Assembly: GCA_017529875.1 (NCBI GenBank)
Contig: JAFXNC010000049.1
Span: 1-64,000, forward strand
Reading direction: 5' to 3'
Length of the DNA: 64,000 nucleotides
Source of the DNA: Ruminococcus sp.
GTDB taxonomy: Bacteria; Bacillota; Clostridia; Oscillospirales; Ruminococcaceae
The position numbers and the translations under genes were made by a program. The notes below the pieces were generated by a model. The model was not told the origin of the DNA and did no database searches. It saw nothing but the letters and a program-made list of their open reading frames with translations. Shown piece by piece: positions 59,253 through 64,000 of the stretch. How positions within the stretch are numbered: position 1 is the first letter of the stretch; the number at the start of each line of letters is the position of its first letter.

Positions 59253-60674
59253 TCAGTTTATCCTGCTTATCTCTGTGCCCTGACGGGTCTCGCGGATGGA
59301 GTAACCCATAGCCGTGATCCTGTCTCTCAGCTCGTCTGCAAGAGCGAAGTTCTTGTCCTTACGGGCCTGCTTTCTCTGCTCCACCAGCTCCATGACCTCT
59401 GCGGGGATATCCGACTGAGCGGCCTCCTGACCGGCCTTCAAAGCCCTGGCTTTTTCGATGAGCCCCAGAGACAGCACCCTGTCATAGTCCTCTATGAGCG
59501 CCAGCTTGGTGGCGGCATTGGTGTCGGCCTTGAACACATCATAGAGAGCGGTCACGGCGTTGGAGGTGTTCACATCGTCGTCCATGGCAGCGGCAAAGCC
59601 CGCTTTTACGCGCTCAAACGCCTCTTTGTCCACCTCGCCGGGAGCCTCGTTCATCAGCGCCGCGATGCGTGCGATGAGCTTGTCAAAGGCCTGCTTTGCG
59701 TTATCCAGATTATCCCAGCTGAACACCAGCGACTTGCGGTAGTGGGACTGCAAGCAGAAGAACCTGTATACCAGCGGGTCATAGCCCTTTTCTTCAAGCA
59801 GCGACACGGTGAGAAATTCTCCCGAAGACTTGCTCATCTTGCCCTTGTCGGTGTTGAGGTGATGTACATGGAACCAGTAGTTGCACCACTTGTGTCCTAA
59901 GAACGCCTCGGACTGGGCGATCTCGTTGGTGTGGTGGGGGAACTGGTTGTCGATTCCGCCGCAGTGCAGGTCAAGATACTCCCCCAGGTGCTTCATGGAG
60001 ATGCAGCTGCACTCGATGTGCCATCCCGGATAGCCCAGCCCCCAGGGGGACTCCCATTTCAGCTCCTGATCGTCGAACTTGGACTTGGTGAACCACAGCA
60101 CAAAATCCGCCTTGTTGCGCTTGTTGCCGTCTTCCTCAACTCCCTCACGGACGCCCACTTCAAGGTCTTCCTCGCTGACCTCTCCGAATACGTAGTACTT
60201 GCTGAGCTTCGAGGTGTCGAAGTAGATGTTCCCGCCCGCCTCGTAAGCATAGTCCTTCTCGATGAGGGATGAAATGACCTTTATGAACTCGTCGATGCAG
60301 TGAGTTGCGGGCTCTACTACGTCGGGGGTCTTGATGTTGAGCTTGGCGCAGTCGGCGAAGAAAGCCTTGGTGTAGAAATCCGCGATCTCCATGACCGTCT
60401 TGTGCTCGCGCCTGGCGCCCTTGAGCATTTTGTCGTCGCCGGTATCGCCGTCGGAGGTCAGGTGTCCCACATCGGTGATGTTCATGACGCGCTTGACGTC
60501 ATAGCCGGAATAGCGCAGATACTTCTCAAGGATATCCTCCATGATGTAGCTGCGCAGGTTGCCTATATGGGCGAAATGGTATACTGTGGGGCCGCAGGTG
60601 TACATGGCGACCTTCTTCCCCTCGTTGGGGATAAAGTCCTCCTCCCTGTGGGACAGCGAGTTGTAGAGCTTCAT
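59253..60674 (-). CDS. cysS: Cysteinyl-tRNA synthetase
   Basis: 473 residues, the normal length. Class I synthetase motifs: HIGN in YHFAHIGNLRSYIMEDI (HIGH equivalent), KMSKSSG; zinc ligands Cys27 in MYTCGPTVY, Cys in WHIECSCISMKHLG and His/Glu in HHTNEIAQSEAF. C-terminal anticodon-binding part ends RETRQGTEISRIN. It charges tRNA-Cys with cysteine. Sits in the rimO-pgsA operon 60 bases after the SseB-like gene. Confidence 0.98.
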   Translation of the reverse strand: MKLYNSLSHREEDFIPNEGKKVAMYTCGPTVYHFAHIGNLRSYIMEDILEKYLRYSGYDVKRVMNITDVGHLTSDGDTGDDKMLKGARREHKTVMEIADFYTKAFFADCAKLNIKTPDVVEPATHCIDEFIKVISSLIEKDYAYEAGGNIYFDTSKLSKYYVFGEVSEEDLEVGVREGVEEDGNKRNKADFVLWFTKSKFDDQELKWESPWGLGYPGWHIECSCISMKHLGEYLDLHCGGIDNQFPHHTNEIAQSEAFLGHKWCNYWFHVHHLNTDKGKMSKSSGEFLTVSLLEEKGYDPLVYRFFCLQSHYRKSLVFSWDNLDNAKQAFDKLIARIAALMNEAPGEVDKEAFERVKAGFAAAMDDDVNTSNAVTALYDVFKADTNAATKLALIEDYDRVLSLGLIEKARALKAGQEAAQSDIPAEVMELVEQRKQARKDKNFALADELRDRITAMGYSIRETRQGTEISRIN

Positions 60675-60734
60675 TTACATCTTTCCTTTCATGTATGAAG
60701 TCAGAGACAGTCCCCTGTCCCTGACCTGCTTGCG

Positions 60735-61322
60735 TTATGGGAGCTCGGTGAGCTGTTTTTTCAGCAGCATCTCCAGATATACCCCGGGACACACCATAGC
60801 TATCTGCTTGGGTGTGGCTATGGGGATGCGGTTGCCGCGGTAGAATATGCTCTTGCCGTCGGATTCCAGCACCGCCTTGACCAGCGGAGTCTCGGTGACG
60901 TCCTGGTCGGTGATGAGTCTACAGTTATGCGCCAGCAGCTCGAAAAGCTCTTTGAGCTTGACGTACTTGCGTGCGTCACAGAATACCGCCAGCGTCGCCG
61001 CATCGGTATCTCCCAGGCGGTCACGGTGCAGATCCAGCGCCAGGAAATACTGGGTGTCTTTGAACGGCATAACGAGAACGACCCCCTCCCCCTCGGAGAA
61101 GGAGAAGAAGAAGTCCCTCAGCTCGCTGTTGTCGAACTGCACCTCCATGAGGCGGGTTATCTTCTTGAACAGCGGGTTCTCGATCTCAGGGTTGACCTTA
61201 GTGAGGTCGGGTTTTTCAAAGCGCCTTTCCACAAGCAGCTCGGTATCGTCGGTATCGTACTTGTCGGAAAACAGCAGCTCGGTCAGGCTCTCCCTGACCT
61301 GTAAGCTCATGCCCATTTTCAT
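60735..61322 (-). CDS. SseB-like protein
   Basis: 195 residues, soluble. It has the SseB N-terminal domain style (FFSFSEGEGVVLVMPFKDTQ, LAVFCDARKYVKLKELFELL, then KSIFYRGNRIPIATPKQIAM). Related proteins are small enhancers or immunity-like proteins of unclear action. Operon position between pgsA and cysS. The family match is modest; unknown function is the safe label. Confidence 0.55.
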   Translation of the reverse strand: MKMGMSLQVRESLTELLFSDKYDTDDTELLVERRFEKPDLTKVNPEIENPLFKKITRLMEVQFDNSELRDFFFSFSEGEGVVLVMPFKDTQYFLALDLHRDRLGDTDAATLAVFCDARKYVKLKELFELLAHNCRLITDQDVTETPLVKAVLESDGKSIFYRGNRIPIATPKQIAMVCPGVYLEMLLKKQLTELP

Positions 61323-61349
61323 TCCCTCCTTGAAAATGTTTATGACTGT

Positions 61350-61928
61350 TTACTTGCTTGCATCAATATACTTCCAGTAGGCTTTCAGATATATTCCGCC
61401 GGAGATCAGCGTAAGCAGTACGGCTATCCAGATAAGACCCTCATTTATCAGGAATATCTCCGACTTCCAGTTCAGGTCGGGGCTTCCCTTTGCCTCCGGC
61501 CAGAGTATCTGCAAGACCATTATTGCGATCTGGGCGACCATGGTGAAGAAGGTCTTCAGCTTGCCCCAGATGCCTGCGGCGACCACTACGCCCTCTCCCG
61601 CGACCACGAGCCTCAGACCCGTTACCATGAACTCTCTCGAGAGTATGATTATTGCCGCCACCGGGTCTATCCACCGCTCGAAGGCGAAACAGATCAGCGC
61701 CGACATCACCAGCAGCTTATCCGCCAGCGGGTCCAGGAATTTGCCGAAGGTGGTCACAAGATTATATCTGCGTGCCAGCTTCCCGTCCAGGAAGTCGGTA
61801 GCCGAGGCCAGTACGTATACCGTCAGCGCCCATACGGTGTGGTAGGGTATCTCATACACCAGCAGAAACACCAGGAAAAACGGTATCAGTACGACTCTCA
61901 TCACAGTCAGCTTGTTTGGTAGATTCAT
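61350..61928 (-). CDS. pgsA: CDP-diacylglycerol-glycerol-3-phosphate 3-phosphatidyltransferase
   Basis: 192 residues, about four to six spans. The CDP-alcohol phosphotransferase motif DG-x2-AR-x8-G-x3-D-x3-D is complete: FLDGKLARRYNLVTTFGKFL then DPLADKLL. MNLPNKLTVMRVVLIPFFLV is the usual start of PgsA. It makes phosphatidylglycerol phosphate, the first committed step to phosphatidylglycerol. 18 bases downstream of rimO, a common Firmicutes arrangement. Confidence 0.96.
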   Translation of the reverse strand: MNLPNKLTVMRVVLIPFFLVFLLVYEIPYHTVWALTVYVLASATDFLDGKLARRYNLVTTFGKFLDPLADKLLVMSALICFAFERWIDPVAAIIILSREFMVTGLRLVVAGEGVVVAAGIWGKLKTFFTMVAQIAIMVLQILWPEAKGSPDLNWKSEIFLINEGLIWIAVLLTLISGGIYLKAYWKYIDASK

Positions 61929-61946
61929 ATTTGTATGCGTATCCTT

Positions 61947-63278
61947 TCAGTCAGCTCTTGTTCCGAGCAGATCATAGTCCATAAGGTCGTCTATGCTGAC
62001 CTTGACATACTCCCCGACCCGGGGCTTGTTCTCGCAGGTGAAGAACACCTTGCCGTCTATCTCCGGGGCGTCCATGGCGGAGCGTCCGTACCAGCACTCG
62101 GCATAGCGGTCAAAGCCCTCGGTGACTACCTCCAGGGTCTTGCCCAGCTGGGTCTCGTTGAAGCGGTCAGATATGAACATCTGCTCCTCCATGATGATCT
62201 CGCTGCGCTTTTCCTTGACCTTGATAGGCACCTGATCCTCGAAATCCGCTGCGGGAGTGCCCTCCTCGGCAGAGTAGGCAAAGCAGCCCAGCCGCTCGAA
62301 CTTTATCTCTTTGACGAACTCGCACAGCTCCTCGAACTGCTCCTCTGTCTCCCCGGGGAAGCCGGTGAGCAGGGTGGTGCGCAGCACGATGCCGGGTATG
62401 CGGGCTCTGATCTTGTTTATCAGTGCGGTAAGGCTCTCTCTGTCGCCGCTGCGGTTCATGCGTTTGAGTATCTCGCCGCAGCAGTGCTGTATGGGGATAT
62501 CCAGGTACTTGACCAGCTTTTCCTCCTCAGCGATGACCTCCAGCAGCTCATCCGTGATGCGCTCCGGGTAGGCGTAGAGCGTCCTTATCCACCGGATGCC
62601 CTCTATTTTGCAAAGCTCTTTTAGCAGCGCCGCCAGCTTAGGCTCGCCGTAGATATCCTCGCCGTAGCGGGTGGTGTCCTGAGCGATGACCACCAGCTCG
62701 GTAACGCCCTTCGAGGCCAGCCACTTAGCCTCCTCGATGACGTTCTCCATGGGTCTGCTGCGGAAACGTCCTCTTATCATGGGTATGGCGCAGAAGGTGC
62801 AGCAGTTGTCACAGCCCTCGGCCACCTTAAGATAAGCATAAAACGGCTCGGTAGAAATGATCCTGCCGCCCTCGATATCCAGCATCTCCTTCTCGCCGTA
62901 GGATGTTATCGGTTCACTTCCGGCGTAGATGCTGCGGATTATCTGCACGATATCGCTGTTGGAGCCGATGCCCACCACAGCGTCCAGCTCGGGGATCTCT
63001 TTCATGACCTCGTCGCGGTAACGCTCCGCAAGGCAGCCGGTACAGATAACGGCCTTGATCCTGCCCTCCTGTTTCAGGGTGCAGAATTCAAGTATAGTAT
63101 CAATGGCCTCCTGCTTGGCGGCCTCGATGAAGCCGCAGGTATTGACGATCACGACCTCAGCCAGCGCCGCGTCTGCGACGATCTCGAAGCCTTCCTCTCT
63201 GAGCTTATAGAGCATCCTCTCGGCATCCACCTGATTCTTGGCGCACCCGAGGGACACCATACCCACTCTTGTACTCAT
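61947..63278 (-). CDS. rimO: Ribosomal protein S12 methylthiotransferase
   Basis: 443 residues. N-terminal UPF0004 domain (VGMVSLGCAKNQVDAERMLY; three cluster cysteines, in GCAKN, VNTCGF and CTGCLAE), radical SAM domain with CDNCCTFCAIPMIRGRFRSR (C-x3-C-x2-C), and a C-terminal TRAM domain (TLEVVTEGFDRYAECWYGRS). It methylthiolates an Asp of ribosomal protein S12. The DAPEIDGKVFF block is typical of RimO rather than MiaB. First gene of a seven-gene co-directional cluster running to 56648. Confidence 0.97.
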   Translation of the reverse strand: MSTRVGMVSLGCAKNQVDAERMLYKLREEGFEIVADAALAEVVIVNTCGFIEAAKQEAIDTILEFCTLKQEGRIKAVICTGCLAERYRDEVMKEIPELDAVVGIGSNSDIVQIIRSIYAGSEPITSYGEKEMLDIEGGRIISTEPFYAYLKVAEGCDNCCTFCAIPMIRGRFRSRPMENVIEEAKWLASKGVTELVVIAQDTTRYGEDIYGEPKLAALLKELCKIEGIRWIRTLYAYPERITDELLEVIAEEEKLVKYLDIPIQHCCGEILKRMNRSGDRESLTALINKIRARIPGIVLRTTLLTGFPGETEEQFEELCEFVKEIKFERLGCFAYSAEEGTPAADFEDQVPIKVKEKRSEIIMEEQMFISDRFNETQLGKTLEVVTEGFDRYAECWYGRSAMDAPEIDGKVFFTCENKPRVGEYVKVSIDDLMDYDLLGTRAD

Positions 63279-63361
63279 CAGAACACCTCCAAAAGCGTGT
63301 ATGCATACTTTGTTATATTATCTCACTTTTTAACCAAAATGTCAAGTCTTTTTTTTGCTCT

Positions 63362-63580
63362 GCTTATCTAAATGGGGGGCACAGCCCCCAGTTTCTTGCG
63401 AGCGCAGACGAGCAAGAAACTTCCCCCCGGCTTCGTCGGGGCTCGTCCTTTGGGGCGGCGTTCTCTCCGCTCCTTCGTCGCTCCGTTCACTCTGCCCCAA
63501 AAGCCCCTCCTCGCCTGAATTACTATTCACTATTATCTAACTGGGGGCACAGCCCCCCATTTTAAATAACCCATTTTAAA
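63362..63580. repeat. G/C-tract repeat family 2, copy B
   Basis: Begins TTATCTAAATGGGGGG and ends near CCCCCCATTTTAAA, with the same core as 47352-47460 (CCCCCCGGCTTCGTCGGGGC, TTTGGGGCGGCGTTCTCT). This copy is about twice as long: it has an added hairpin GTTTCTTGC / GCAAGAAAC at about 63391-63420 and a further ~75 bases including CTCCGTTCACTCTGCCCC. A second TTATCTAA-CTGGGGG lies near its right end. Non-coding, between rimO and the dockerin gene. Confidence 0.82.
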
Positions 63581-63591
63581 TAATAAGCTAA

Positions 63592-63634
63592 AACACCCCG
63601 CCATGCTTGGATAGCACAGCGGGGCACTATTTTT
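63592..63634 (-). terminator. Terminator of the dockerin protein gene
   Basis: On the minus strand CCCCGC and GCGGGG pair around a 17-base loop with inner GC pairs, followed by TGTTTTAG; it lies just past the stop at 63642. Confidence 0.75.
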
Positions 63635-63641
63635 ATCCGGT

Positions 63642-64000
63642 TCAGCCAGTCTGTGTCAGCAGCAGCTTTTGCAGCAGCGCGTAGTCGCGCATATTGACCT
63701 TGCCGTCGCCATCCATGTCGGCGTTGGCGGTGACGATCGTTACCGACGAGGGGTCGAGCAGGTACTTTTGCAGCACGGCGTAGTCGCGCATATTCACCTT
63801 GCCGTTGCCGTCAACGTCGCCCTTGAGGACAGCGGACTCGGCGGCGGTGACTGTCCGCTGACAGAGGATATAGCCCTCATAGATGCTGTTCACCTGCATC
63901 CTGCCGCCGTTGACGTAGACCAGCACATTCTGTGAAAACGTCTGAGATGCGCTGAGCCGCGATACCATGCAGTACATGGTGTACCTCTCTCCGGCGATGA
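63642..64000 (-). CDS. Dockerin-containing secreted protein, C-terminal part (partial)
   Basis: The frame continues past the right window edge; about 119 codons are seen. The end is a type I dockerin: two calcium-binding repeats, GDVDGNGKVNMRDYAVLQKY and NADMDGDGKVNMRDYALLQK, each with a D-x-D-G-N/D-G-K-V loop followed by a helix. The recognition positions in both repeats are Met-Arg (after Val-Asn), the same in each repeat, consistent with dual binding. Upstream is a beta-rich domain (RYTMYCMVSRLSASQTFSQN). Dockerins plug enzymes into a scaffoldin, so the strain likely makes a cellulosome. The catalytic domain is outside the window. Confidence 0.93.
   Translation of the reverse strand, partial: IAGERYTMYCMVSRLSASQTFSQNVLVYVNGGRMQVNSIYEGYILCQRTVTAAESAVLKGDVDGNGKVNMRDYAVLQKYLLDPSSVTIVTANADMDGDGKVNMRDYALLQKLLLTQTG

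Overview
The window looks like the chromosome of a plant-fibre-degrading, low-to-mid GC Clostridia related to Ruminococcus. It carries a family GH5_8 beta-mannanase with a serine-rich linker and a C-terminal module, a GH74 xyloglucanase-like lipoprotein, and the C-terminus of a type I dockerin protein at the right edge. It also has many lipoproteins with Ser/Glu/Ala-rich linkers, a BspA-type leucine-rich repeat protein and DUF421/DUF4363 neighbours. These protein families are known from rumen and gut Ruminococcus. The assignment is inferred from gene content; no rRNA is present.

Layout. 1-3.6 kb is an accessory stretch of decayed genes (a TOTE-type primase-helicase remnant, a WYL regulator with an in-frame stop, a frameshifted unknown) plus a transglutaminase-like lipoprotein. 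3.7-10.3 kb is a sugar-uptake locus: two ABC permeases, a solute-binding lipoprotein, a LacI regulator and the mannanase, with shared AT palindromes upstream of the binding protein and of the mannanase. 10.3-14 kb is scarred: an apparent stand-alone structured RNA with its own promoter and terminator, an internally deleted tyrosine integrase, and a 5'-truncated NPNTG-anchored surface protein. 14.2-20.5 kb holds a GNAT/condensation-domain pair interrupted by a small gene between 54-bp direct repeats, a lipoprotein, and an ECF sigma factor with its membrane partner. 20.6-24.7 kb is a tandem pair of HExxH lipoproteins.

25-40 kb: AraC/GyrI regulator and MutS-like ATPase; a probable five-gene operon (response regulator, histidine kinase, Dus, 1024-residue LRR protein, aldo/keto reductase with Fe-S motifs); a divergent FtsX-type permease and its ATPase; and a degenerate PAS/ATPase protein. 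40-48 kb: a three-gene glycosyltransferase/phosphodiester-glycosidase operon, gapA, DUF421/DUF4363, a zinc-ribbon membrane protein and mscL. 48-56 kb: a degenerate P-type ATPase translationally coupled to rlmB, an unknown protein, the GH74 lipoprotein, and an exonuclease III/Cof phosphatase pair. 56-63.3 kb: a seven-gene co-directional cluster, rimO-pgsA-SseB-like-cysS-cyclophilin-CYTH-acetyltransferase. The right edge is the dockerin gene.

Two families of short non-coding repeats are each present twice: a palindromic element near 24.8 and 43.9 kb, and a G/C-tract element near 47.4 and 63.4 kb. The best candidates for something undescribed are the ~250-nt RNA at 10.7-11.0 kb, the P-type ATPase-like protein with an altered phosphorylation motif, the repeat-flanked gene insertion at 14.9-15.3 kb, and the repeat families. 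I saw no intact defence system, CRISPR array, tRNA or rRNA.
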